64,000 bases of DNA from contig NZ_BOSE01000001.1 in assembly GCF_018403185.1 (NCBI RefSeq), positions 868,001-932,000 on the forward strand. Direction: 5' to 3'. The position numbers and the translations under genes were made by a program. Within the stretch, counting starts at the first letter, position 1. Each line of letters begins with the position of its first letter. The notes under the pieces are model-generated. The model made no database searches, was not told the origin of the DNA, and worked only from the letters and a program-made list of their open reading frames with translations. Shown one piece after another: positions 49,259 through 58,746 of the stretch. The stretch is from Paenibacillus montaniterrae. GTDB lineage: Bacteria; Bacillota; Bacilli; Paenibacillales; Paenibacillaceae.

Positions 49259-50164
49259 ATGAATTTTATAAAGCTCGATATTATCGTTTTGTTGGATCAG
49301 CATAAAAAAATTACGGCAGTAGCAGAAGCACTTGGCGTCAAGCAGCCTACGGTCACCTTTCATATGAAAAGCCTGGAGGAGCAATACGGTGTGCCGCTAT
49401 TCGAGGTATATGGCGGGAAGTACAAGCTAACACGCGCGGGTAAAGCGCTGCTGCACTATGCGCAAAAAATTCGTTCGCTTGGCCTTGAGGCAGGAAGGGT
49501 TATGGCCGAGCAGCGCTCTCCGGAGCGAGGAACCTTTCATATCGGAGCGAGCTACGTGGCAGGAACATATTTGATGCCGAGATGGATTCATCGTTTTCGC
49601 GAGACGTACCCGGAGGTCGAAATTAAGCTGACGATTCGCACAGCTCCTGTCATCCGGCAAATGCTGTCCGAGCGGCAAATCGATCTCGGCTTTATTGCCG
49701 CGCAGCAAACCGATCATACTGACGGCTTGAAATGCGAGGCGATTTGCGAGGATCGGCTGGTTGTCGCCTTTGCCGCCAATCACCCACTAGCCCAAGCTGT
49801 CGCCGCTGAACATAGCATTTCACCTGAGCAAATTGCCGCTTATCCGTTTCTGTTTCATGGCATTGAATCCACTACACGCAAAATGACCGAGCAATGGCTG
49901 CAAACCCAGCAAATTCAGCTGCCAAACGGGATGGAGCTGGATTCTCTGGAGACGATTAAACGCACGCTTTTGCTAGGAAACAGCGTCAGCTTTATATCGC
50001 ATATGGCGATTGAGGAAGAAATCGCTTCGGGCAAATTAGCCTACGCCGCTTTGTCCGGCATAGATGAGCCGCGCATGATCTATGCATGCTACCATCCCGA
50101 GCGCTGGATTTCACCACAAATGAGTGCTTTTCTGGAAATTGTAAAGAAGAGCTCACAGCCATAG
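49259..50164 (+). CDS. LysR-family regulator, divergent from the iron-type ABC operon
   Basis: A 301-aa protein: winged helix (FIKLDIIVLLDQHKKITAVA, KQPTVTFHMKSLEEQYGVPL) and sensor domain (FHIGASYVAGTYLMPRWIHR; LGFIAAQQTDHTD). I start at ATG 49259, 8 nt from GGAGGG; the ATG at 49238 lies in front of that site. Divergent from the ABC importer, so it is the best candidate for its regulator. Its last 12 nt overlap the end of the convergent yeiH-like gene. Confidence 0.87.
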   Translation: MNFIKLDIIVLLDQHKKITAVAEALGVKQPTVTFHMKSLEEQYGVPLFEVYGGKYKLTRAGKALLHYAQKIRSLGLEAGRVMAEQRSPERGTFHIGASYVAGTYLMPRWIHRFRETYPEVEIKLTIRTAPVIRQMLSERQIDLGFIAAQQTDHTDGLKCEAICEDRLVVAFAANHPLAQAVAAEHSISPEQIAAYPFLFHGIESTTRKMTEQWLQTQQIQLPNGMELDSLETIKRTLLLGNSVSFISHMAIEEEIASGKLAYAALSGIDEPRMIYACYHPERWISPQMSAFLEIVKKSSQP

Positions 50165-51241
50165 ATAAGTTAATACAGATAGAAGCACCGATGTAAGCAG
50201 CATCGCCAGCACAGGCTTCAAAGCCTTGGTGCGCAGCTGCTTTAAGTTTACATTCAGACCAAGTCCCACCATTGCCATTGACAGCAAGAGCGTTGTAACA
50301 ATTGATATGCCATTCATAATCGTCGGCGGAATAGCGATATCGTCAACAAAGATATAGCTGCCCGCCAGGCTGGCTGCAACAAAGCCTAGCAAAAACGAGG
50401 GAAACTCCAGCTTTACATCCTTCCTTTCCGCTCCATCTCGTCGATTTTTTTGCCAAGCCAATAGTAAGAAACAAAACGGGATAAGCAATAATACCCGACT
50501 TAATTTGGCGAGCAATGCCGCGGCAAGCGCTTCCTGCCCTGCCGGAGCTGCGGCAAGCGCGACATGAGCAATTTCATGCAAACTGATGCCTGACCATGCC
50601 CCATACTCAAGATCGTCCAGCGGAAGCAGCGGTCTCAGCAACGTATAGCCAACTGCAAATATAGTGCCAATTAAAGCAATCATCCCTGCCCCAATAGCTG
50701 TCTCTTCATCCTTCGTTCGCAAAATGGGCGAAACAGCAGCAATCGCTGCGGCCCCACAAATGCCAGTACCAATGCCAAGCAGCAACGTAATAGCAGGATC
50801 TGTGTTAAACAGCTTGCCTAACAATGTTGTAAGCAAGACTGCAAACACTATGACCAGTGCTGCTTTAAGCAGCAAGCCTGGCCCCTCATTCAGTACAAGA
50901 TGAATATCCAGCTTCAAGCCGAACAAGATAATGGCTAGTCGAAGTAATGTTTTTGAGCTGAACTGAATGCCTTGACGCAGTGCTTCTGGATACGCGCAAA
51001 AATACCGGTATAAGAGAGCTAAAACAATTGAGCAAGCCAATGGCCCAAGCCGATCAAAGCCAGGAAGCAGCGAAGCGGCCCAGCCGATTACTGAAACTGC
51101 AAGTGTAAAGCCGATCCCAAGCAATAATGAGTGCTTCTCGGCAAAGCTGCGCTGCTTTTTTGCAGCGTCCCCCCTTGCAGATAATGCCAGAGATGAATCG
51201 GTTAAAGCTGAGCTTTTTGTAGATTCTGTTTGAACAGTCAT
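50153..51241 (-). CDS. YeiH-family putative sulfate exporter
   Basis: A 362-aa protein with nine or ten membrane helices (LLLGIGFTLAVSVIGWAASL; LLLGIGTGICGAAAIAAVSP; EIAHVALAAAPAGQEALAAA; TLLLSMAMVGLGLNVNLKQL), all matching the YeiH/UPF0324 family. The GICGAAA motif is characteristic. Transport role is inferred from the family. I use ATG 51239-51241, 6 nt from GGGGGTG. The divergent LysR gene at 51421 repeats the yeiE-yeiH arrangement of enterobacteria. Confidence 0.88.
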   Translation of the reverse strand: MTVQTESTKSSALTDSSLALSARGDAAKKQRSFAEKHSLLLGIGFTLAVSVIGWAASLLPGFDRLGPLACSIVLALLYRYFCAYPEALRQGIQFSSKTLLRLAIILFGLKLDIHLVLNEGPGLLLKAALVIVFAVLLTTLLGKLFNTDPAITLLLGIGTGICGAAAIAAVSPILRTKDEETAIGAGMIALIGTIFAVGYTLLRPLLPLDDLEYGAWSGISLHEIAHVALAAAPAGQEALAAALLAKLSRVLLLIPFCFLLLAWQKNRRDGAERKDVKLEFPSFLLGFVAASLAGSYIFVDDIAIPPTIMNGISIVTTLLLSMAMVGLGLNVNLKQLRTKALKPVLAMLLTSVLLSVLTYLWL

Positions 51242-51420
51242 CTTGTACACCCCCATCACGTATGTACCACTAGCATACGGCTCAGCTTGAAATAAGTAAA
51301 ATATATCGTTATGATTGTAATAATAAGTAATTACTTATAGATTACTAGTGAATATCCTTGGACGGAGGGTATTTCAGTAGCAATTGCTTACGACCGTTTA
51401 ACGGATAGAGGAGCCGAAAT

Positions 51421-52302
51421 ATGACATTAAGACATTTTCAAATTTTTATCGCGGTATGCGATCATTTAAATATGACAGCAGCAGCTAATGCGCTTTTTAT
51501 GTCTCAGCCTGCTGTTAGCCAAGCAATAGCAGAGCTGGAGCAGCATTACAATGTTCGACTGTTTGAGCGTTTGGCGAGAAAGCTATACCTGACCCATGCT
51601 GGAGAAAAGCTGCTCGGATATGCTCGCCATATTTTACGGATGCACAGTGACGCTGAAGCTGAAATGCGTTCTCTTAACCACAACAGTAGGCTTAGAATTG
51701 GCGTCAGCGTCACAATCGGCGCATATGTGCTGCCGAAGCTTGTCTCCTCCTTTAAACAATTGCTGCCGAATGTTTCGGTTGAAGTGGTTGAGGATAACAC
51801 TACATCTATCGAAAAGCTAATAATGGGAGATAAATTAGATCTGGGGCTCGTTGAAGGCGATCTTACATTAGCCGACCTTATAAGCAAGCCCTTTGCCGAG
51901 GATACACTGGTGCTCATTTGTGGAAAAACTCATCCGTTCTCAAAACGATTAACGGTTGCTCCGAAAGAGCTTGAGCATGAGGAATTTATTTTGCGGGAAC
52001 TGGGCAGTGGAACGAGAAATACATTTGAAAGCACAATGGCCGTTCACGACATCACATGGCGGGCTACATGGACCTGCCACAATACTGAAACGATCAAAAT
52101 GGCAGTAGCCGAAGGACTTGGCGTATCCGTTATTTCTCGCAGTGCTGTAAATAAAGAGCTCGAAGCAGGCATGCTTCATATCGTCGATGTAGAGGGAATA
52201 ACGTTCAAGCGCCTGTTCAAGCTGGTCCACCACAAAAATAAATTTATATCTAATACAATGGAGCAATTTATTACGTTTTGTATTAAACAGTTTGAAGCTT
52301 GA
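51421..52302 (+). CDS. LysR-family regulator of the yeiH-like gene (YeiE/CysL-like)
   Basis: A 293-aa protein: winged helix (MTLRHFQIFIAVCDHLNMTA; SQPAVSQAIAELEQHYNVRL) and effector domain (RIGVSVTIGAYVLPKLV; GLVEGDLTLADLI; RELGSGTRNTFES), which is closest in pattern to the YeiE/CysL/CysB-like group. Divergently oriented from the YeiH exporter with 179 nt between, so it is probably its activator. It ends 143 nt from the stop of spo0A on the other strand. Confidence 0.87.
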   Translation: MTLRHFQIFIAVCDHLNMTAAANALFMSQPAVSQAIAELEQHYNVRLFERLARKLYLTHAGEKLLGYARHILRMHSDAEAEMRSLNHNSRLRIGVSVTIGAYVLPKLVSSFKQLLPNVSVEVVEDNTTSIEKLIMGDKLDLGLVEGDLTLADLISKPFAEDTLVLICGKTHPFSKRLTVAPKELEHEEFILRELGSGTRNTFESTMAVHDITWRATWTCHNTETIKMAVAEGLGVSVISRSAVNKELEAGMLHIVDVEGITFKRLFKLVHHKNKFISNTMEQFITFCIKQFEA

Positions 52303-52445
52303 TTGCTGCTATGTTGTTGAAAAATAAGTAAGCTTGCACTACAATTTACTGTTTAAAAACAAGTAGACCGCCCCCGGCAAAGGTAACGGTCACTTGTTAG
52401 ATCAATTCCTTTTATGTTGCAGCCTATCAGTTATTCCTTATCCTT

Positions 52446-53261
52446 TCACGACACCTTATGCTCAATTCTTAGCTTATCTGCCACCATAGCGATGAATTCG
52501 CTATTGGTTGGCTTGGATTTGCTTATGTTGACAGTATAGCCGAATAAGTGGCTGATGCTGTCGATGTTGCCGCGTGTCCAGGCAACCTCGATGGCATGAC
52601 GAATCGCGCGTTCGACACGGGAAGGTGTCGTTTTGAATTTTTCTGCGATTGCAGGGTATAACGTTTTTGTAATTGCGCCTAAAATTTCAATATTGTTATA
52701 GACCATCGTAATGGCTTCGCGTAAGTACTGGTAACCTTTAATATGTGCGGGTACTCCAATTTCATGAATGATGCTTGTTATATTGGCATCAAGATTTTTA
52801 TGCTTGCCGATCGGAACAACATTCGCTCTGCTCGTAGCCAGACTTGCACTGAATGAAGATGAAGTCGCTGCTGTAGCAGGCACTCCAACCAGCTGTCTGA
52901 TTCGGTTAGAAAGCATATCCATATCGAATGGCTTCAGCATATAATACGAAGCGCCTAATTGGACAGCACGCTGAGTGATATTCTCTTGGCCAAATGCTGT
53001 AAGCATAATTACTTTCGGCATTGGGTTGAGATCCATCTCACGAATTTTTTCCAGTACTCCAAGACCATCAAGATGAGGCATGATGATATCTAGGACAAGT
53101 ACGTCTGGTAGCTTTCTAGCGTTCTCCAGATGTCTCAGCACTTCTTCACCGTTGTAAGCTACTCCACATACATTCATATCACTTTGACTGGCGAAATACT
53201 CCGATAATAAATTAGTAAATTCTCGGTTGTCATCTGCTAACAATACATCGATCTTCTGCAA
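52446..53261 (-). CDS. spo0A: Spo0A, master regulator of sporulation
   Basis: A 271-aa response regulator. Receiver domain (1-125): acidic pocket LADDNREF, phosphorylated Asp58 in VLVLDIIMP, Thr in [11 protein letters not shown], Lys110 in YYMLKPFD. A hinge of about 30 residues follows. The DNA-binding C-terminal domain has [20 protein letters not shown], the recognition-helix region [20 protein letters not shown] and [16 protein letters not shown]. The start is a TTG, 8 nt from GGAGG. Controlled by its own upstream region (53317-53427). spoIVB lies upstream as in all Bacilli. Confidence 0.98.
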   Translation of the reverse strand: MQKIDVLLADDNREFTNLLSEYFASQSDMNVCGVAYNGEEVLRHLENARKLPDVLVLDIIMPHLDGLGVLEKIREMDLNPMPKVIMLTAFGQENITQRAVQLGASYYMLKPFDMDMLSNRIRQLVGVPATAATSSSFSASLATSRANVVPIGKHKNLDANITSIIHEIGVPAHIKGYQYLREAITMVYNNIEILGAITKTLYPAIAEKFKTTPSRVERAIRHAIEVAWTRGNIDSISHLFGYTVNISKSKPTNSEFIAMVADKLRIEHKVS

Positions 53262-53316
53262 GATGCTTGCCTCCCTTTAATTAAATATGAATGTCGAGTT
53301 GTTCTCTGCTCTTTAC

Positions 53317-53427
53317 AATTTCGACACCAGTACATGATTTCCTTCTGTCGAAAATCTTTTTTCTTTATTTTTTTTCACTTTTTCGCTATAATTAAGATTT
53401 TGCTACATAATCCAATTGCTTTCGACA
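53317..53427 (-). promoter_or_regulatory. spo0A control region: SigH promoter and three 0A boxes
   Basis: Minus strand GAAGGAAAT (53337-53345), then 11 nt, then GTCGAAA (53319-53325) fits a SigH promoter with one mismatch in the -10. Three exact TGTCGAA 0A boxes lie here: TTCGACA on the plus strand at 53320-53326 (overlapping the -10) and 53421-53427, and TGTCGAA at 53346-53352. This is the arrangement expected for autoregulation by Spo0A-P. The rest of the 360-bp gap (53428-53574) shows nothing I can name. Confidence 0.7.
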
Positions 53428-53574
53428 AAGCTTGCCACTCTTCGCTATCCATTGTTGAAATCATTATATGCTTGAGTTTACCTGATCATGCTTAAAAAGT
53501 ACATAAAGCCGAAAAATTTGATTAACTTCTGCACAAATCATTGCTGCTTTGTAGCGAAATTCATTGCGACAAAC

Positions 53575-53625
53575 AAGAAAATGCTGTCCGAATCCCACTG
53601 ATACGGATAGCATTTTCTTGTTTAT
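53575..53625 (-). terminator. Terminator of spoIVB
   Basis: AAGAAAATGCT.TCCG pairs with CGGA.AGCATTTTCTT, nearly perfect and palindromic, overlapping the last codons of spoIVB (stop at 53622) and ending in T-rich sequence on the minus strand. Confidence 0.85.
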
Positions 53626-54959
53626 GAGGCTTGTTCAGCCTGCTCTTTATTAGAGTGCAGCAATACTCCAGCATCTTGCAGCATCCATTCGATAAAGCAA
53701 CCGTACCCTGAAGTTGGATCATTGACGAATACATGAGTAACAGCGCCGATCAATTTGCCGTCTTGAATAATCGGGCTTCCCGACATCCCTTGCACAATGC
53801 CGCCGGTTTTGCTGATCAATCGCTCATCCGTTACTTTAATGACCATGCCTTTAGTTGCTGGTGACGACTGTTTAACGACATGAGAAACTTCAATGTCAAA
53901 GCTTTCGACTTTCTGTCCATTTACAACCGTTAAAATTTGCGCCGGACCTTCCTTGACATCCTCTGCAAAGGCAACTGGAATAGCTTGCTCAGCATAGCTG
54001 TGTGTAGGCATCTCACTCATTTTTCCGAAAATCCCGAACGGTGTATTTCTTTCGATATTGCCTAAAATTTGCTTTTCTTTAACAAAATGAGCCCGCTTCT
54101 CGCCAGGATCTCCGTTTTGGCTTTTGTTAATCGACGTAACGCTCGCCTGCAAAATTTCGCCACGACCTACAACTATCGGAGTTCCAGTATCCATATCCGT
54201 AATGACATGACCTAACGCACCGTAGACGCCTTGATCTGGAGCATAGAAGGTCAACGTTCCAACACCTGCGGCAGAATCACGAATGTATAAGCCGATTCTC
54301 CATTCCTTTTCTTGATTATCAAAGATCGGCTTCAGCTTTGTTGTCATTGTTTTACCATTGCGTACAAATGAGACGGTAAGCGGCTTTTTGTTTGAGCTCA
54401 GTTTATCGCACAGCTCGCCGAGCTTCCTGACATTGCTGACCTCCACCTTGTTAATTGCTACAATTAAATCTCCAAGCCTGAGACCAGCTTCTTCGCCAGG
54501 CGAAAGCTTAGTTCCATCTTCATTTACTACTTGATGATGTCCAACGACTAAAACGCCTGCTGAATTGACTTTTACTCCAATCGTTTGTCCTCCCGGGACT
54601 ACTCTTAAATCAGGAACAACATCAACCTTAACCGTTTTGAATGGAATTTTGCCAAACAGCTTTACTTTCATGTGCGTTTGACCAATTTGATAAGAATGTA
54701 ATGATAACGGTTCTTTCAAACTTACGGATAATGATGACTGTGTTGAACCATTCACTTGCAAACTTTTCGGATCATACGACAGCTCGGCATGCACGGGTAC
54801 ACTAAGCTGTACGTTTTTTGACTGACCAGTAAATAGTCGCAGCTCATTGGGAAAGGCAGCAATTTGCTGCATCGGTGTTGAAACCCCGATTAGACCGACT
54901 ATTATGACAAGAATTAATCCAAAAATACGTTTAGGTTGCTTTGGGTTCAATCTTTTCAC
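53622..54959 (-). CDS. spoIVB: SpoIVB, forespore signalling serine peptidase
   Basis: A 445-aa secreted/membrane-anchored peptidase that triggers pro-SigK processing by cleaving SpoIVFA. N-terminal signal anchor (FGLILVIIVGLIGVS), PDZ domain at about 120-210 (VLVVGHHQVVNEDGTK; EAGLRLGDLIVAINKVEV), then the S55 peptidase domain with catalytic His in YGALGHVITDMDTG and Ser in IVQGMSGSPIIQDGKLIG. The frame begins at a GTG one base from GGAG; the TTG three codons later (54950) has better spacing and may be the true start. Next to recN as in B. subtilis. Confidence 0.95.
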   Translation of the reverse strand: MKRLNPKQPKRIFGLILVIIVGLIGVSTPMQQIAAFPNELRLFTGQSKNVQLSVPVHAELSYDPKSLQVNGSTQSSLSVSLKEPLSLHSYQIGQTHMKVKLFGKIPFKTVKVDVVPDLRVVPGGQTIGVKVNSAGVLVVGHHQVVNEDGTKLSPGEEAGLRLGDLIVAINKVEVSNVRKLGELCDKLSSNKKPLTVSFVRNGKTMTTKLKPIFDNQEKEWRIGLYIRDSAAGVGTLTFYAPDQGVYGALGHVITDMDTGTPIVVGRGEILQASVTSINKSQNGDPGEKRAHFVKEKQILGNIERNTPFGIFGKMSEMPTHSYAEQAIPVAFAEDVKEGPAQILTVVNGQKVESFDIEVSHVVKQSSPATKGMVIKVTDERLISKTGGIVQGMSGSPIIQDGKLIGAVTHVFVNDPTSGYGCFIEWMLQDAGVLLHSNKEQAEQAS

Positions 54960-55061
54960 GCTCCTGTCATTGATCGCTTAACGTCTTCGCCAATGGCGTA
55001 ACATTAAGTTACCCCGAGCAAAAAGATTTATGACCACAAAAACATCCCAAATTTCCTTTAT

Positions 55062-56768
55062 TCAAGCACCTTTCAAGCCAATCGCCAAATCAAGCATCTC
55101 TTGAGCATGATGCTTTGTTTTTTCCGTAATTTCCACTCCGCCAAGCATGCGCGCAAGCTCATTTATTCGCTGCTCGCCATATAATTCGGTTACTGATGTA
55201 TAGGTACGCTCCGCTACAAACTGCTTGCGTATTTCATAATGATGATCGGCCATACACGCCACCTGCGGCAAATGTGTAATCGAGAACACTTGACAACCCT
55301 TTGCCAGCTTGGACAGCTTCTCCGCAATAGCTTGAGCAGCCCGGCCGCTTACACCTGTATCAACCTCATCGAACACAAGCACTGGAATTTGGTCAATCGC
55401 AGCAAAGATCGTTTTCAAGGCAAGCATAATTCTCGACATTTCCCCGCCCGAAGCAACCTTATGCAACGGCTTTAATGGCTCGCCGGGATTCGTGCTCATC
55501 ATAAATACCGCTTGATCAATGCCCGTAGCGCTCAATCTGACTGGCGAGCTTTCGCCATGAGGCATTGAAACTAAATCCACTTCAAAATTAGCCGCACCCA
55601 TTTGCAGCTCCATTAAATGAACCTTGATTTCTTTAGCCAGCCGTTCTGCAACCTCGCGACGCCGACTTGAAAGCTGTTGGGCCAGCTCATAAGCCGCGGC
55701 ATAGATGTCTGCCTCTCGCTCCTTCAACTCCGCCAGCAACTCATCGCGATTTTCAAGCTTGTCGCGCTCTTCCGTTATTTTAGCCAAATAAGCGTTAATT
55801 TCCTCAATGCTTTCTCCATATTTGCGTTTTAAGCCGCGAATCAGATCAAGACGGTCCTCTACATATTGCAGCTGCTCAGGATCGGATTCAATACCGTCGC
55901 GATAGCCTCTTAGCTGATACATCACATCCTCAGCCGCATAATACGCTGTTTGCAGCTGCTCCAGCATCGGCGCCAATGCGCTTTCATCATAGCTCACAAT
56001 ATCCGTCAAGCGGCTAATTGCGCGGCTGATTGCATCCAGGCCTTGTCCATCGTTAAGCAAGCCATACGCCTCATTAACCGAGGCGGAGCGCTTCTCTGCA
56101 TACATCAACATTTTGCGCTGCTCCAACAGTTCCTCATCCTCGCCTGGCTTAAGCTTGGCAGCACTAATCTCTTCAATTTGAAAATGATACAGATCCTGCA
56201 TCTGCATATTGTGACGCGAAGAGTTCTCCAGCTCATGGAGCTGCGAGCGAACAAGCAGCAGCTGCTCGTACTGCTCATTGTACTGGCGCTTAATATCAAG
56301 CAGCTCGGCACCGCCGTACATATCGAGCCACTCCAAATGCTGCTCGCTCTTCAATAGCGACTGATGCTCATGCTGACCATGAATATTTACAAGGCTTTCA
56401 CCAATTTCACGCAGCATCGTAATCGTCACCAGCTGTCCATTAACTCGGCTGCTGCTCTTTCCAGTAGCAGTCAACTCCCGGCGCACAATCAGCATTTCCG
56501 AGCTGTCATGCTGAATGCCGAGGCTTTGCAGGCGCTGCCATACAGGATGATCCCCGGACAAATCAAATAACGCCTCTACCTCAGCCTTATCGCAGCCGTA
56601 GCGCACCATATCGGCAGAGCCTCGCCCGCCAACTACAAGGCTTAAAGCATCGATTAATATAGATTTCCCCGCCCCTGTCTCACCAGTTAATACATGAAAT
56701 CCTTGATGGAAATGAATGTTTGCTTCCTCAATCACTGCCATATTGCGGATAGACAGTTCATGCAGCAT
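55062..56768 (-). CDS. recN: DNA repair protein RecN
   Basis: A 568-aa SMC-like ATPase that acts early at double-strand breaks. Walker A is in LTGETGAGKSILIDALSLVV, a long coiled-coil region spans about 155-370, the signature region is KVASGGEMSRIMLALKTIF and Walker B is IPVLVFDEVDTGVSG, followed by SITHLPQVACMADHHYEI. AGGAGG lies 10 nt before the ATG. In the conserved argR-recN-spoIVB-spo0A order. Confidence 0.97.
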   Translation of the reverse strand: MLHELSIRNMAVIEEANIHFHQGFHVLTGETGAGKSILIDALSLVVGGRGSADMVRYGCDKAEVEALFDLSGDHPVWQRLQSLGIQHDSSEMLIVRRELTATGKSSSRVNGQLVTITMLREIGESLVNIHGQHEHQSLLKSEQHLEWLDMYGGAELLDIKRQYNEQYEQLLLVRSQLHELENSSRHNMQMQDLYHFQIEEISAAKLKPGEDEELLEQRKMLMYAEKRSASVNEAYGLLNDGQGLDAISRAISRLTDIVSYDESALAPMLEQLQTAYYAAEDVMYQLRGYRDGIESDPEQLQYVEDRLDLIRGLKRKYGESIEEINAYLAKITEERDKLENRDELLAELKEREADIYAAAYELAQQLSSRRREVAERLAKEIKVHLMELQMGAANFEVDLVSMPHGESSPVRLSATGIDQAVFMMSTNPGEPLKPLHKVASGGEMSRIMLALKTIFAAIDQIPVLVFDEVDTGVSGRAAQAIAEKLSKLAKGCQVFSITHLPQVACMADHHYEIRKQFVAERTYTSVTELYGEQRINELARMLGGVEITEKTKHHAQEMLDLAIGLKGA

Positions 56769-56810
56769 TTTCGTTCGCCTCCTTGATCAAACCTTTACAT
56801 AAATTCAGCT

Positions 56811-57263
56811 TTATTTCAGCATATCGAGAAAACGCTCTACAACGTTTTTGCTCTGTTCCTTGGAGCGGCAAATAATTAAAATCGTGTCATCACCTGAAAT
56901 CGTGCCCATAATATCGCTTGTTTCCATGCTGTCAATTAACGCAGCGATTGTATTGGCCGTTCCCGGCAAGCATTTCATAACGACGAGGTTGTCCGTATAG
57001 TCTATGCTAGTAAAATGATCCTGCAAAGCGCGCTTTAGCTTGAAGATCGGATTCGTTTTTTGCGTTTCGCCAGGCATGGCGTATTTGTATCCGCCTGAAG
57101 CGGAAGGTATTTTGATCAGCATCAATTCCTTAATATCTCGTGAAATCGTTGCCTGTGTAACTTTCATTCCGCTTTGCCTTAGCGCGTCAACCAGCTCATC
57201 CTGAGTTTCAATATCGCGCTCTGCAATAATTTCCTTTATCCTGAATTGCCTGATTCCTTTCAT
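56811..57263 (-). CDS. argR: Arginine repressor (ArgR/AhrC)
   Basis: A 150-aa regulator of arginine synthesis and catabolism. The N-terminal winged helix has QFRIKEIIAERDIETQDELV and GMKVTQATISRDIKELMLIK. The C-terminal hexamerisation/arginine domain contains GTANTIAALIDSMETSDIMG and TISGDDTILIICRS. I use the ATG 57261-57263, 8 nt from AAGGAG, rather than the TTG two codons upstream. 42 nt ahead of recN, probably co-transcribed. Confidence 0.95.
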   Translation of the reverse strand: MKGIRQFRIKEIIAERDIETQDELVDALRQSGMKVTQATISRDIKELMLIKIPSASGGYKYAMPGETQKTNPIFKLKRALQDHFTSIDYTDNLVVMKCLPGTANTIAALIDSMETSDIMGTISGDDTILIICRSKEQSKNVVERFLDMLK

Positions 57264-57281
57264 ATACAAGGCTCCTTATCA

Positions 57282-57749
57282 TCATTTTTCTGCAAGATGG
57301 AAGGCAATACGATGAATTTTGCCCTCCTTGTGATTTATGTATAAAATGCCACTCATATCCGGCAGCAGTAAAGCGTACATTAATAAATGCTTCTTCAAAT
57401 CTGCAGTCGTTAAATCAATTGGCTGGCGTTCTCTTTCTGTTTTCACAATGTATGAACAGCCCTTTTTTTCTGCAACATAATCGATAATGATCGTGGCAGA
57501 GCGCTCCAGCACCTCTCCATCCAGCTCAACTACGACCGGTATTTGATGCCGTCCTGAAATGACAGCATAGCCATGCCGTTCAAGCAGATTGACATTGGGA
57601 TCATTATCTTTAAGCTTCCCACCTCGACCAAGCTTAATTCTTGACATGGTCGATGGCGTATGCAGCCAGCGGTATATAAACCGGTACAGCAAGGCTAGCA
57701 AGAAGCAGCCAGCGATAAGCATAATGACTATTTCAACAAGGTTATCCAT
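57282..57749 (-). CDS. Membrane-anchored protein of unknown function between tlyA and argR
   Basis: A 155-aa protein with one N-terminal transmembrane helix (EIVIMLIAGCFLLALLYRFI) and a soluble domain: RIKLGRGGKLKDND, GYAVISGRHQIPVVVELDGE, ATIIIDYVAEKKGCSYIVKT and LYINHKEGKIHRIAFHL. The domain looks like a PDDEXK-type fold fragment (hydrophobic strand, then E/Q-x-K), but I do not claim a nuclease. I start at ATG 57747-57749, 8 nt from GGGGAG. 18 nt ahead of argR and after the tlyA terminator, so it probably begins its own unit. Confidence 0.75.
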   Translation of the reverse strand: MDNLVEIVIMLIAGCFLLALLYRFIYRWLHTPSTMSRIKLGRGGKLKDNDPNVNLLERHGYAVISGRHQIPVVVELDGEVLERSATIIIDYVAEKKGCSYIVKTERERQPIDLTTADLKKHLLMYALLLPDMSGILYINHKEGKIHRIAFHLAEK

Positions 57750-57828
57750 AAGAGAGTCTCCCCTTTTTTCATAATAGAGAACACTTGTTTGCATCTATAG
57801 TGTATCAAATGAGCTGATTAGCTGTAAA

Positions 57829-57868
57829 GAGAAAAGATGCCTCACGATCTGATCGATTGGCATCTTTG
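57829..57868 (-). terminator. Terminator after tlyA
   Basis: AAAGATGCC (57833-57841) pairs with GGCATCTTT (57859-57867). On the minus strand the stem ends in TTTTC. It closes the folD-to-tlyA gene group before the argR group. Confidence 0.75.
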
Positions 57869-57892
57869 CTGTTCATTATTGTATTACAATCG

Positions 57893-58726
57893 TTATTTTT
57901 GCAGCTTGAAGGTGGCGTTGGCTTCCTGCACAACCTGTTCAATTTGCTCCACTGGAAGCACTTCTGGAGCAGCTTGATTTTCCCAGCTCCAATGCGCCAA
58001 AAACTCAATATTTCCTTCTCCGCCCGTTATCGGTGAAAACGTAAGTCCCAGCAGCTTGTAGCCTGTTTCAGCGGCGAAGCCCAGCACCTGCTGCAGCACC
58101 TCTTTGTGCACTGCCGGCTCGCGCACGACACCTAGCTTGCCAACCTTTTCCCGTCCAGCTTCAAACTGCGGCTTGATTAGCGCCACAACATGTGCGCCAA
58201 GCGGGAGCAAGGTCGATAAATTCGGCAAAATATGCTTTAACGATATAAATGACACATCAATACTTGCGAAGTTAGGGGCAGGACCAGCCAGCTCCTCGAG
58301 CTTTAAATAACGAAAATTAGTCCGCTCCATTACATTAACCCGTTCATGCTGGCGCAGCGACCAGTCAAGCTGATTATATCCGACATCAATGGCATACACG
58401 TATTTCGCTCCGTGCTGCAAGGCACAATCGGTAAAACCGCCTGTGGAAGCGCCTATGTCAAGCATGACCACATCCTGCATCGCGATGTCAAAGCATTTAA
58501 TGGCTTTCTCCAGCTTTAATCCCCCGCGACTTACATAAGGATGCAAGGCTCCCTTTACTTTGATCGCAGAAGATCTTGGAACCTTCATGCCTGGCTTGTC
58601 GATCGGAACCTCATCGACAAGCACAAGTCCAGCCATTAGCGCTTTCTTCGCTTTTTCGCGGCTGTCAAAATACCCACCCTCAACGAGCAATACATCTATT
58701 CGCTCCTTCGGTACTGTTGTCATCAT
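57893..58726 (-). CDS. tlyA: TlyA/YqxC family S4-domain RNA methyltransferase
   Basis: A 277-aa protein: N-terminal S4 RNA-binding domain (RIDVLLVEGGYFDSREKAKK) and an FtsJ/RrmJ-like SAM methyltransferase domain (VMLDIGASTGGFTDCALQHG; YAIDVGYNQLDWSLR; ALIKPQFEAGREKVG). Relatives methylate 2'-O of cytidines in 16S/23S rRNA; the B. subtilis counterpart is YqxC. Two adjacent ATGs (58726, 58723) are possible starts. Between dxs (20 nt upstream) and argR as in B. subtilis. Confidence 0.92.
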   Translation of the reverse strand: MMTTVPKERIDVLLVEGGYFDSREKAKKALMAGLVLVDEVPIDKPGMKVPRSSAIKVKGALHPYVSRGGLKLEKAIKCFDIAMQDVVMLDIGASTGGFTDCALQHGAKYVYAIDVGYNQLDWSLRQHERVNVMERTNFRYLKLEELAGPAPNFASIDVSFISLKHILPNLSTLLPLGAHVVALIKPQFEAGREKVGKLGVVREPAVHKEVLQQVLGFAAETGYKLLGLTFSPITGGEGNIEFLAHWSWENQAAPEVLPVEQIEQVVQEANATFKLQK

Positions 58727-58746
58727 ATCCCTACCTATCAATTATG

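Noticed and set aside
52357..52400. Hairpin CAAGTAGACCG...CGGTCACTTG as terminator between LysR and spo0A
   Set aside because: The stem is interrupted, the loop is long and no T-run follows on either strand.
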